Of a stretch of DNA of 64,000 nt, positions 57,213 through 64,000 are shown piece by piece. The notes under the pieces were generated by a model. The model searched no databases. It worked only from the letters and a program-made list of their open reading frames with translations, and was not told where the DNA came from. The stretch is from Enterobacter cloacae complex sp. R_G8 (GTDB lineage: Bacteria > Pseudomonadota > Gammaproteobacteria > Enterobacterales > Enterobacteriaceae), in the NCBI RefSeq assembly GCF_024599795.1, contig NZ_CP102246.1:4888527-4952526 (forward strand), in the 5' to 3' direction. How positions within the stretch are numbered: position 1 is the stretch's first letter; each line of letters opens with the position of its first letter. Position numbers and translations under genes: made by a program.

Positions 57213-58594
57213 TTCAACAACATCTCCAGAAATCGCTCTTCATCTTCAAGACAGCGTAGATCCAGCCACATTCGGCCATCGTAAATTCGCCCGATAACCG
57301 GCGTAGGCAGGGCACGCCAGCGCGCAGAGAGCGCGTCAAGCCTGCTGCCGCGGCCATCGCGCGGGGTGAAGGTCAGGGCCGCGCTGGGCAGCCGATCCAC
57401 CGGTAACGAGCCACTGCCAATTTGCGACTGGCAGGACTCAATGCGCACGTCGAAATCGGCGTAATGCGACGCGACATTGGGCAACAGTAACTCGGCCTGC
57501 GCGCGAATCGAGGCGGCATCGCGCGTTAACAGACGCAGCGTTGGCAGGCGTTCCGCCAGTTTCTCCGGGTGGAGATAGAGTCGCAGCGTCGCGTCCAGCG
57601 CGGCAAGCGTCATTTTATCGGCGCGCAGGGCGCGCTTGAGCGGATGCTGCTGCAGCTTCGCAATCAGCTCACGCTTACCGACAATGATCCCGGCCTGCGG
57701 CCCGCCCAGCAGTTTATCGCCAGAGAAACTGACCAGGCTAACGCCCGCCGCAATCATCTCCTGCACCATCGGCTCTTTCGGCAGACCATACTGGCTTAGA
57801 TCCACCAGCGAGCCGCTGCCGAGATCGGCAATCACCGGCACATTCAGCTCGCGGCCAATCGCCGCCAGCTCAGCCTCTTCAACGGTTTTGGTGAACCCTT
57901 CAATATGATAATTACTGGTGTGGACCTTCATCAGCAGGGCGGTGTTTTCATTAACCGCCGCACGGTAATCTTTCGCATGGGTCCGGTTAGTGGTACCCAC
58001 TTCCTGCAGGGTACAGCCCGCCTGGCGCATCACGTCCGGGATGCGAAACGCGCCGCCAATCTCCACCAGTTCGCCGCGCGAGACAACCACCTCTTTGCCG
58101 CTGGCGGTCGCTGCCAGCATCAGCAGGACCGCCGCCGCGTTGTTATTCACAATGCAGGCATCTTCAGCACCGGTGAGCTGACAAAGCAGATCCGCCAGGG
58201 CCCGATCACGATGCCCGCGTCCTGCACCGCCGAGATCGTACTCCAGCGTGACAGGCGAACGCATGGCCTGCGTTACGGCGTCTACCGCCTCTTCTGCCTG
58301 CTGCGCACGCCCGAGATTGGTATGCAGGACGGTCCCCGTCAGGTTAATCACCGGGCGCAACGCGCTTTGCCCTTTCTCAACCAGCCTCTGTTCCAGCGCC
58401 TGCTCCCACGCCACGCACCAGCCGGGCAAGGTATTTTCTGCCTGAATATGGCGCCGGGCCTCGTCCTGAAGCAGACGTAACATCTCAACCGTTGCGGTAT
58501 GGCCGAACCGCTCGACAGCGGAATGAATAAGGGGTTCTCGAAGAAGTCGGTCGGTAGCAGGGATCTGGCTGTACAGGGAATGATGAATAGTCAT
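57209..58594 (-). CDS. selA: L-seryl-tRNA(Sec) selenium transferase SelA
   Basis: A PLP enzyme that converts seryl-tRNA(Sec) to selenocysteinyl-tRNA(Sec) using selenophosphate. It has 461 residues (E. coli 463). The PLP lysine is Lys294 in [14 protein letters not shown], and [12 protein letters not shown] and TDLGSGSL-type motifs ([12 protein letters not shown]) are conserved. The start at 58594 is chosen over the longer frame to 58651, whose extra residues come from a dispersed repeat. No selenoprotein gene is seen in this window. Confidence 0.96.
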   Translation of the reverse strand: MTIHHSLYSQIPATDRLLREPLIHSAVERFGHTATVEMLRLLQDEARRHIQAENTLPGWCVAWEQALEQRLVEKGQSALRPVINLTGTVLHTNLGRAQQAEEAVDAVTQAMRSPVTLEYDLGGAGRGHRDRALADLLCQLTGAEDACIVNNNAAAVLLMLAATASGKEVVVSRGELVEIGGAFRIPDVMRQAGCTLQEVGTTNRTHAKDYRAAVNENTALLMKVHTSNYHIEGFTKTVEEAELAAIGRELNVPVIADLGSGSLVDLSQYGLPKEPMVQEMIAAGVSLVSFSGDKLLGGPQAGIIVGKRELIAKLQQHPLKRALRADKMTLAALDATLRLYLHPEKLAERLPTLRLLTRDAASIRAQAELLLPNVASHYADFDVRIESCQSQIGSGSLPVDRLPSAALTFTPRDGRGSRLDALSARWRALPTPVIGRIYDGRMWLDLRCLEDEERFLEMLLK

Positions 58595-58620
58595 GAAAGC
58601 GCCTGGCGAGTAAATATCAT

Positions 58621-58645
58621 CCCCCCTCCCGACGGGAGAGGGAGT
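58621..58645. repeat. Dispersed GAGAGGG palindrome, copy 8 (before selA)
   Basis: CCCCCCTCCCGACGGGAGAG followed by GGAG, 27 bases upstream of selA and so within its probable leader. The outer CCTCACCC arm is missing. Confidence 0.7.
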
Positions 58646-58697
58646 TAACATGTGGAGGGATTGTACCGCCTCCTGACGCGAAGTGTTATAACCCGCG

Positions 58698-59306
58698 TCA
58701 AGCCTTTGGCGGTTCGGTACGGGCGAAGCTCTCGCGCTGGAAGAGCGTTTCGGCGAGCTTCACCAGCAGTGGACGGTCGACGCACCAGCCCGGAGAGACG
58801 CGACGAAAGTTGAGATAACCAATGGCGCAGGCGATAGCGATCGTCGCCAGATTCAGGCTATCCGTTGCAATTTTGCCCTCCTGGATGAGCTGCTCGCACC
58901 TGTCCAGGCTGCGGCTGATTTTCTCACGCTGGCGCAGCAGCTCCGTTTCCGACTGCTGAGCAACGGGCCTTGCCTGCTCGCGCACGGAAGTTAACGCCGC
59001 ATCCATGATGCCATCGGCCAGGGCTTCAATTTGCTTCACTGCCAGGGCCGCCTTCGGATCTGCCGGTAACATGGCTGGCGCAACGCCGAGTAGCTCGATG
59101 TACTCAGCGATAATCGGGGAATCAAACCAGTATTCGCCCTCGTCCGTTACCAGTGCCGGGACTTTCCCCAGCGGGTTGTACTGCGCAACGCCGTTTTCGG
59201 CGTTGTACGGCTGTTCATTAACGAATTCAAATTCAATCCCTTTCTCCAGCAGGAGAATCGAGATCTTTCGCACGAAGGGACTGGTGTAGCTGCCGATGAG
59301 TTTCAT
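58698..59306 (-). CDS. yibF: Glutathione S-transferase YibF
   Basis: A 202-residue GST-fold protein (E. coli YibF 202). N-terminal thioredoxin-like domain with [19 protein letters not shown], where Ser/Thr near residue 7-9 would contact glutathione, and the cis-Pro segment GKVPALV and DSPIIAEYI. Helical C-terminal domain from about residue 90. The substrate is unknown. It lies upstream of selAB on the same strand. Confidence 0.93.
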   Translation of the reverse strand: MKLIGSYTSPFVRKISILLLEKGIEFEFVNEQPYNAENGVAQYNPLGKVPALVTDEGEYWFDSPIIAEYIELLGVAPAMLPADPKAALAVKQIEALADGIMDAALTSVREQARPVAQQSETELLRQREKISRSLDRCEQLIQEGKIATDSLNLATIAIACAIGYLNFRRVSPGWCVDRPLLVKLAETLFQRESFARTEPPKA

Positions 59307-59395
59307 TGCCTGATCCTTGATGCCAGAAAAAGTCAGTATGGATCAAGCGCTGAAAAAAGGGCAGGTATGCATGTCGCATTCCTGCCCGGCGAGGA

Positions 59396-60532
59396 TTAAT
59401 GATCAAGATAGAGATAGTGCATCCAGCTGGTCATGCGCAGCAGGACTTTACGCATCACCGAGACGTGCGCAAAATGGTCGGAATAGACCGCCACCTGCGC
59501 GTAAATACCGTCCGGCAACGCATCCACCTCGGCGTTCGGCTCCAGTTCTATCAGCGCCTGCACGCCATCCGTTCCCGGTGTCACCGTTAACGACTGTAGC
59601 GCCCCCTGTGCCTGATACGAGCCCCCTGGCACCACCGGCAGAATGCTGGTGAGCTTGCCAGAGAAGACCTGCCCCGGCAGAGCGTTAAACACCACTTCCG
59701 CTTCATCGCCCGGCTTCAGACGCAGCAGCGAGTTCTGACGGAACTGGGCCACAATCTGACGTTTCTGTTCAGGAATAAAGACCATAACCGGGCGCAGCGG
59801 CAGCGCGGCGGCATACGTTCCTGGGCGAATCAGCACCTGGGTGATGTAGCCATTGCTCGGCGCACGCACCACGGTCTGATCCAGGTTGTATTTGGCTTCG
59901 GCCAGCTGGGCGCGTAAAGAGGCTATCTGCGACTGTTCGCCGTTCACCATGCTGTCCAGCTGGCTTTTGATCTGCGTCTGTTCCGCCACAGAGCCTTTTA
60001 CCAGCGCATCCTGTGCCAGATAGTTCTGCCGCGCGTTGTCGATATCGCTTTCAGAGAACGGGTTTACCTTCGCCTGGCTGCCTTTCAGGTAGCGCTGGTA
60101 ATCTTTATACAGACGGTCCCGCTCCGCGGAGACCCGCGTGGTGTTGGCTACCGCTTCCGACAGCTGTGCTTTGAGCACGTCAATATTGTGCGTCGCGGTC
60201 ACCAGGTCGGCCTGCAGTCTGTCGACACGAGCCTGATAGCGACCTGGATCAAGTTTAAATAACACTTCGCCTTTTTTAATGAGCTGGTTATTTTTATCGG
60301 TGACTTCGCTGACCACCCCGGTCACCTGCGGCGTAATCGGAATAGAAATAACCGCCTTTTGCGCCGTAAACGTATACGGGTGGTTATAGTTCATTAATAA
60401 AATGAGACCCGCCACGATAAATACCCCGCCTAATGTGGCGGTGGCGAGCGTCCACTGGTTAACCGGAATACGAAATATTTTAAAAATCGCCCAGGCAAAC
60501 GCCACGTAGGTCAAAATAATCAACAGATCCAT
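59396..60532 (-). CDS. yibH: YibH, HlyD-type membrane fusion protein
   Basis: A 378-residue periplasmic adaptor, as in E. coli YibH. Two hydrophobic segments at the N-terminus ([15 protein letters not shown] and [14 protein letters not shown]) anchor it, followed by a biotinyl-lipoyl-like half, a coiled-coil hairpin of about 130 residues (about 95-225) and the barrel domain ([12 protein letters not shown]). No ABC or RND partner is adjacent; it is coupled to yibI instead. A paralogous pair (yiaV-yiaW) exists in E. coli. The transported substrate is unknown. Confidence 0.92.
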   Translation of the reverse strand: MDLLIILTYVAFAWAIFKIFRIPVNQWTLATATLGGVFIVAGLILLMNYNHPYTFTAQKAVISIPITPQVTGVVSEVTDKNNQLIKKGEVLFKLDPGRYQARVDRLQADLVTATHNIDVLKAQLSEAVANTTRVSAERDRLYKDYQRYLKGSQAKVNPFSESDIDNARQNYLAQDALVKGSVAEQTQIKSQLDSMVNGEQSQIASLRAQLAEAKYNLDQTVVRAPSNGYITQVLIRPGTYAAALPLRPVMVFIPEQKRQIVAQFRQNSLLRLKPGDEAEVVFNALPGQVFSGKLTSILPVVPGGSYQAQGALQSLTVTPGTDGVQALIELEPNAEVDALPDGIYAQVAVYSDHFAHVSVMRKVLLRMTSWMHYLYLDH

Positions 60533-60534
60533 AA

Positions 60535-60891
60535 TTAGCGCTCCAGCGTTTTCGTATCAGCAGTGGGCTGTACCGCTGCCAGCTTTTGTTCTAATTCGGC
60601 CACGCGTTTGGCCAGCGCATCCATACCTGGCACCTCATCAGGTTTGGTGATGTGGTTTTGCATGCCCCAACCGCGATCTTCCCGGTACAATGTGGCCCAG
60701 ATCCACAGGAACGGCCAGATGGCATGGAGCGTAAACAGGCTAATCCAGCCCGCCGTGTGAATCGCATCGGCATGGGGATGATTACGCTTTTTGGCCATAT
60801 TATAGGGGATGTCATGAATGGCGATGATTCCGTAAAAAAGAACCAGAAATACAAAAATCAATACGCCCAGCGCGAAATAGTTGAGAAACAT
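60535..60891 (-). CDS. yibI: YibI, DUF3302 inner-membrane protein
   Basis: A 118-residue protein (E. coli YibI 120). Two membrane helices are seen ([20 protein letters not shown] and [20 protein letters not shown]), with a charged C-terminal tail containing a short coiled-coil-like stretch ([18 protein letters not shown]). It starts the yibI-yibH operon, ending two bases before yibH. Function unknown, presumably working with YibH. Divergent from mtlA. Confidence 0.9.
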   Translation of the reverse strand: MFLNYFALGVLIFVFLVLFYGIIAIHDIPYNMAKKRNHPHADAIHTAGWISLFTLHAIWPFLWIWATLYREDRGWGMQNHITKPDEVPGMDALAKRVAELEQKLAAVQPTADTKTLER

Positions 60892-61233
60892 ATTCTCCTC
60901 ACTTAAACAACGTCAACTCATTAAATTAATAAAACAGTACGCAACCTAATTAATTTATTTTTAAACATAAAAGGTATGCGGGTAATTTCAGAGCCGGGGA
61001 GTATCGTTTTTTATAATATCTCCATGCAAGTTTATAAACGTGTCAAAATATATCCTGAATAATAATATACTTAACCTTACATTATGAGCGTAATCCAGGT
61101 TTTAACTTTTCGCCATACCCCATCTTAAAAGTGGTTTTTTAGCTTTATGTGTGTGTCGTAATCATCCTGGCGTTGAATCGCAGAGCAGAATTTGTCAGCG
61201 ATCACATCCGGAGAAATCTGCATAAAAATTTTT
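60892..61233. other. AT-rich intergenic stretch upstream of mtlA
   Basis: About 340 bases between yibI and the mannitol control region. No reading frame or hairpin of note is seen. It holds the yibI leader (GAGGAGAATATG-type ribosome site) and an AT-rich tract near 60920-61080. Confidence 0.6.
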
Positions 61234-61410
61234 TGTGAATTCAATCACAACTCGAAAACAAACTCGCGACAACCAAATGTGATTCACATCACAAAAACAG
61301 GGGTGTTTTGCCGATTTTCTCCCCATTGTGTTTTTTTTAGACTGTGATTTTGTGATTCAGATCACCTAATTACACGTCACACCCCCTGCGTTTACGTGAT
61401 TGCGATCACA
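61234..61410 (+). promoter_or_regulatory. mtlA promoter with four CRP-like sites
   Basis: Four TGTGA-N6-TCACA-type palindromes stand in series: 61234-61249 (perfect), 61278-61293 (perfect), 61351-61366 (one mismatch) and 61395-61410 (one mismatch). E. coli mtlA is known for an array of five CRP sites. The MtlR repressor gene would lie beyond mtlD outside the window. Confidence 0.85.
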
Positions 61411-61550
61411 CAATTTTTCGCTGTCTGGACAGTTGAACGATTCAGTGCCAGATTTCACAGCATCAGAACAGGGCCCGGCTACCTCTGCCGCCTCATTAAC
61501 AATAAACCTCGGGCCACAAGCCTAAGCGTAAACAGAAGAAGGGGTGTTTT

Positions 61551-63458
61551 ATGTCATCCGATTTCAAGATCAAAGTTCAAAGCTTTGGTCGTTTCCTCAG
61601 CAATATGGTGATGCCAAATATCGGCGCGTTTATCGCGTGGGGTATCATCACTGCATTATTCATTCCGACAGGGTGGTTGCCTAACGAAACGCTGGCGAAA
61701 CTTGTTGGCCCCATGATTACGTATCTGCTGCCGCTGCTCATCGGTTATACCGGTGGTCGTCTGGTGGGCGGTGACCGTGGTGGCGTAGTGGGTGCCATCA
61801 CCACCATGGGCGTTATCGTCGGTGCGGATATGCCGATGTTCCTCGGTGCGATGATTGCCGGTCCTCTGGGTGGCTGGGCGATTAAGAAATTCGACGTCTG
61901 GGTTGATGGCAAAATCAAATCCGGCTTCGAAATGCTGGTGAACAACTTCTCTGCGGGCATCATCGGGATGATCCTCGCGATTCTGGCGTTCCTTGGCATT
62001 GGCCCGGCGGTTGAAGTCCTGTCCAAAATTCTGGCGGCGGGCGTTAACTTTATGGTGGCGCACGACATGCTGCCGCTGGCGTCTATCTTTGTTGAACCGG
62101 CGAAAATCCTGTTCCTGAACAACGCCATCAACCACGGTATCTTCTCACCGCTGGGTATTCAGCAGTCTCATGATCTCGGCAAGTCCATCTTCTTCCTGAT
62201 TGAAGCGAACCCGGGTCCGGGTATGGGCGTTCTGCTGGCGTACATGTTCTTTGGTCGCGGCAGCGCGAAGCAGTCTGCTGGCGGTGCGGCTATCATTCAC
62301 TTCCTGGGCGGTATTCACGAAATTTACTTCCCGTACGTGCTGATGAACCCACGTCTGATCCTGGCCGTTATCCTCGGCGGTATGACCGGTGTGTTCACCC
62401 TGAGCGTGCTGGGTGGTGGTCTGGTTTCTCCGGCGTCTCCGGGTTCTATCCTGGCGGTACTGGCTATGACGCCAAAAGGTGCCTATTTTGCTAACATCGC
62501 GGCTATCTGTGCGGCAATGGCGGTCTCCTTCGTGGTCGCTTCTATCCTGCTGAAAACCAGCAAAGTGAAAGAAGATGACGATATCGAAGCGGCAACCCGT
62601 CGTATGCACGACATGAAAGCCGAGTCCAAAGGCGCAACGCCGCTGTCAGCGGGTGATGTTTCTAACGACCTGAGCCACGTGCGTAAAATCATCGTTGCCT
62701 GTGATGCCGGTATGGGTTCCAGCGCAATGGGTGCCGGCGTGCTGCGTAAGAAAGTGCAGGATGCGGGCCTGACCAACATCTCGGTGACCAACAGCGCCAT
62801 TAACAGTCTGCCACCGGATGTTGACCTGGTGATTACGCATCGCGATCTGACCGAACGCGCCATGCGCCAGGTACCGCAGGCACAGCATATTTCGCTGACC
62901 AACTTCCTCGACAGCGGCCTGTACACCAGCCTGACCGAACGTCTGGTGGCCGCCCAGCGTCACGAAGACAACGAAGTGAAAGTGCGCTCCAGCCTGCAGG
63001 ACAGCTTCGACGAGAGTAACGCCCACCTGTTCAAACTGGGTGCGGAGAATATCTTCCTCGGCCGTACCGCAACGACCAAAGAAGAGGCCATTCGCTTTGC
63101 CGGTGAGCAGCTGGTAAAAGGCGGCTACGTTCAGCCTGAATATGTCGACGCGATGCTGGAACGCGAAAAACTGACACCAACCTACCTGGGCGAATCCATC
63201 GCGGTGCCGCACGGTACAGTGGAAGCGAAAGACCGCGTGCTTAAAACCGGCGTGGTGTTCTGCCAGTATCCTGATGGCGTGCGCTTCGGTGAAGAAGAAG
63301 ACGACATCGCCCGTCTGGTGATTGGTATCGCCGCGCGTAACAACGAGCACATTCAGGTGATTACCAGCCTGACCAATGCGCTGGACGATGAGTCCGTCAT
63401 TGAGCGTCTGGCCAATACCACCAGCGTGGAAGAAGTGCTCGCGCTATTGAACAAATAA
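61551..63458 (+). CDS. mtlA: PTS mannitol-specific enzyme IICBA
   Basis: Imports mannitol and phosphorylates it to mannitol-1-phosphate. It has 635 residues (E. coli 637). The IIC membrane domain spans about residues 1-335 and contains the [11 protein letters not shown] motif. The IIB domain has its phosphorylated Cys384 ([10 protein letters not shown]). The IIA domain has its phosphorylated His554 ([10 protein letters not shown]). AAGGGG precedes the ATG. First gene of the mtlAD operon; a paired palindrome follows the stop. Confidence 0.98.
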   Translation: MSSDFKIKVQSFGRFLSNMVMPNIGAFIAWGIITALFIPTGWLPNETLAKLVGPMITYLLPLLIGYTGGRLVGGDRGGVVGAITTMGVIVGADMPMFLGAMIAGPLGGWAIKKFDVWVDGKIKSGFEMLVNNFSAGIIGMILAILAFLGIGPAVEVLSKILAAGVNFMVAHDMLPLASIFVEPAKILFLNNAINHGIFSPLGIQQSHDLGKSIFFLIEANPGPGMGVLLAYMFFGRGSAKQSAGGAAIIHFLGGIHEIYFPYVLMNPRLILAVILGGMTGVFTLSVLGGGLVSPASPGSILAVLAMTPKGAYFANIAAICAAMAVSFVVASILLKTSKVKEDDDIEAATRRMHDMKAESKGATPLSAGDVSNDLSHVRKIIVACDAGMGSSAMGAGVLRKKVQDAGLTNISVTNSAINSLPPDVDLVITHRDLTERAMRQVPQAQHISLTNFLDSGLYTSLTERLVAAQRHEDNEVKVRSSLQDSFDESNAHLFKLGAENIFLGRTATTKEEAIRFAGEQLVKGGYVQPEYVDAMLEREKLTPTYLGESIAVPHGTVEAKDRVLKTGVVFCQYPDGVRFGEEEDDIARLVIGIAARNNEHIQVITSLTNALDDESVIERLANTTSVEEVLALLNK

Positions 63459-63465
63459 CTGTACT

Positions 63466-63535
63466 CCTCCCTCTCCCTCCGGGGAGAGGGCTAGGGTGAG
63501 GGGTAAACGTTCCTCACCCCAGCCCTCTCGGGTAA
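63466..63535. repeat. Head-to-head pair of GAGAGGG palindromes (copy 9) between mtlA and mtlD
   Basis: A full hairpin (CCCTCTCCCTCCGGGGAGAG, then GGCTAGGGTGAGGGG, 63468-63502) is followed after eight bases by an inverted partial copy (CCTCACCCCAGCCCTCTCGG, 63511-63530). The two arms GGGTGAGGGG and CCTCACCCC can pair, giving a larger structure in the operon spacer. Confidence 0.85.
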
Positions 63536-63558
63536 AAACATTGATAAAGGTTAACACT

Positions 63559-64000
63559 ATGAAAGCATTACATTTTGGCGCAGGTAATATCGGTCGTGGC
63601 TTTATCGGCAAACTGCTGGCAGACGCGGGCATTACGCTGACATTCGCCGATGTGAATCAGGTCGTTCTGGATGCCCTGAATGCCCGTCATAGCTACCAGG
63701 TACACGTGGTGGGAGAAAACGAGCAGGTTGAAACGGTCTCTGGCGTCAACGCGGTAAGCAGCATTGGTGACGATGTTATCGACCTCATCGCCAGCGTTGA
63801 TCTGGTGACCACCGCGGTGGGCCCGGTGGTACTTGAGCGCATCGCGCCTGCGGTCGCAAAAGGCCTGGCAAAACGTAAAGCGCAGGGCATCGATACCCCG
63901 CTGAACATCATCGCCTGTGAGAACATGGTGCGTGGCACCACACAACTGAAAGGCCACGTTCTGGCCGCCGTTGCGGACGAAGACAAAGCCTGGGTTGAAA
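63559..64000 (+). CDS. mtlD: Mannitol-1-phosphate 5-dehydrogenase (partial, 3' end outside window)
   Basis: The first 147 codons are present. The protein oxidises mannitol-1-phosphate to fructose-6-phosphate with NAD. The N-terminal Rossmann loop is [12 protein letters not shown] (6-17), and the family motif [10 protein letters not shown] is near residues 118-127. AAAGG lies eight bases before the ATG. The full E. coli protein has 382 residues. Operon partner of mtlA. Confidence 0.97.
   Translation, partial: MKALHFGAGNIGRGFIGKLLADAGITLTFADVNQVVLDALNARHSYQVHVVGENEQVETVSGVNAVSSIGDDVIDLIASVDLVTTAVGPVVLERIAPAVAKGLAKRKAQGIDTPLNIIACENMVRGTTQLKGHVLAAVADEDKAWVE

Noticed and set aside
55365..58594. 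A nearby selenoprotein gene
   Set aside because: selA-selB are present but no in-frame UGA with a family match is seen; bisC uses serine as its molybdenum ligand.

Overview
The window is chromosomal DNA of an enterobacterium, most likely Enterobacter or a close relative. Almost every protein is a near-length match to an Escherichia coli K-12 family member. The gene order follows the K-12 segment from proK/eptB through xyl, yia and selAB to mtlAD, and the modules that differ from K-12 are of kinds known from Enterobacter and Klebsiella. I see no prophage, transposase, rRNA operon or CRISPR array. All identifications come from reading the sequence and from memory of the families; no search was run.

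Layout. 1-5.9 kb: non-coding flank, a tRNA-Pro, eptB (lipid A/Kdo modification), yhjX (YpdB-controlled transporter), yhjY, tag, yiaC. 5.85-9 kb: bisC and the lipoprotein gene yiaD. 9.1-14.3 kb: a LacI-type regulator followed by a kguE-kguK-kguT-ghrB operon that looks like a complete 2-ketogluconate pathway, with a palindromic operator in front. 14.4-18 kb: cspA with its long cold-shock leader, yiaF, yiaG and an uncharacterised ABC-F ATPase. 18-22.7 kb: glyS-glyQ, ysaB, wecH. 22.7-24.2 kb: an isochorismatase-fold hydrolase coupled to a GlxA-type regulator. 24.3-32.5 kb: the whole D-xylose system (xylBA, xylFGH, xylR). 32.5-37.5 kb: bax, malS, a 0.6 kb intergenic region full of structure, avtA. 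37.5-46.6 kb: ysaA, the repressor yiaJ, and the ascorbate/diketogulonate operon in its Klebsiella-type form yiaKLX1X2PQRS. 46.6-51 kb: AraC regulator, GPH-family sugar transporter and a GH127 beta-L-arabinofuranosidase. 51.1-53.7 kb: hicAB toxin-antitoxin, yiaT, and a yiaU-like LysR gene with an apparent frameshift. 53.7-60.9 kb: aldB, selB-selA, yibF, yibH-yibI. 60.9-64 kb: mannitol promoter with four CRP sites, mtlA, and the start of mtlD.

How it works together. The region is dominated by carbon-source uptake: 2-ketogluconate, xylose, maltodextrin, ascorbate-derived sugars, beta-L-arabinofuranosides and mannitol. Most systems carry their own regulator, and CRP-like sites can be read in front of several. 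The yia products (L-xylulose-5-P, L-ribulose-5-P, D-xylulose-5-P) and the xylose pathway meet at D-xylulose-5-phosphate.

Differences from K-12 stand out as modules: kgu genes inserted before ghrB, cspA moved and inverted, an ABC-F gene before glyS, GlxA/hydrolase where yiaAB sits, yiaX1X2 instead of the yiaMNO TRAP genes, and the AraC-GPH-GH127-hicAB block between sgbE and yiaT. A family of short GAGAGGG-type palindromes is scattered through at least nine intergenic regions, several inside operons.
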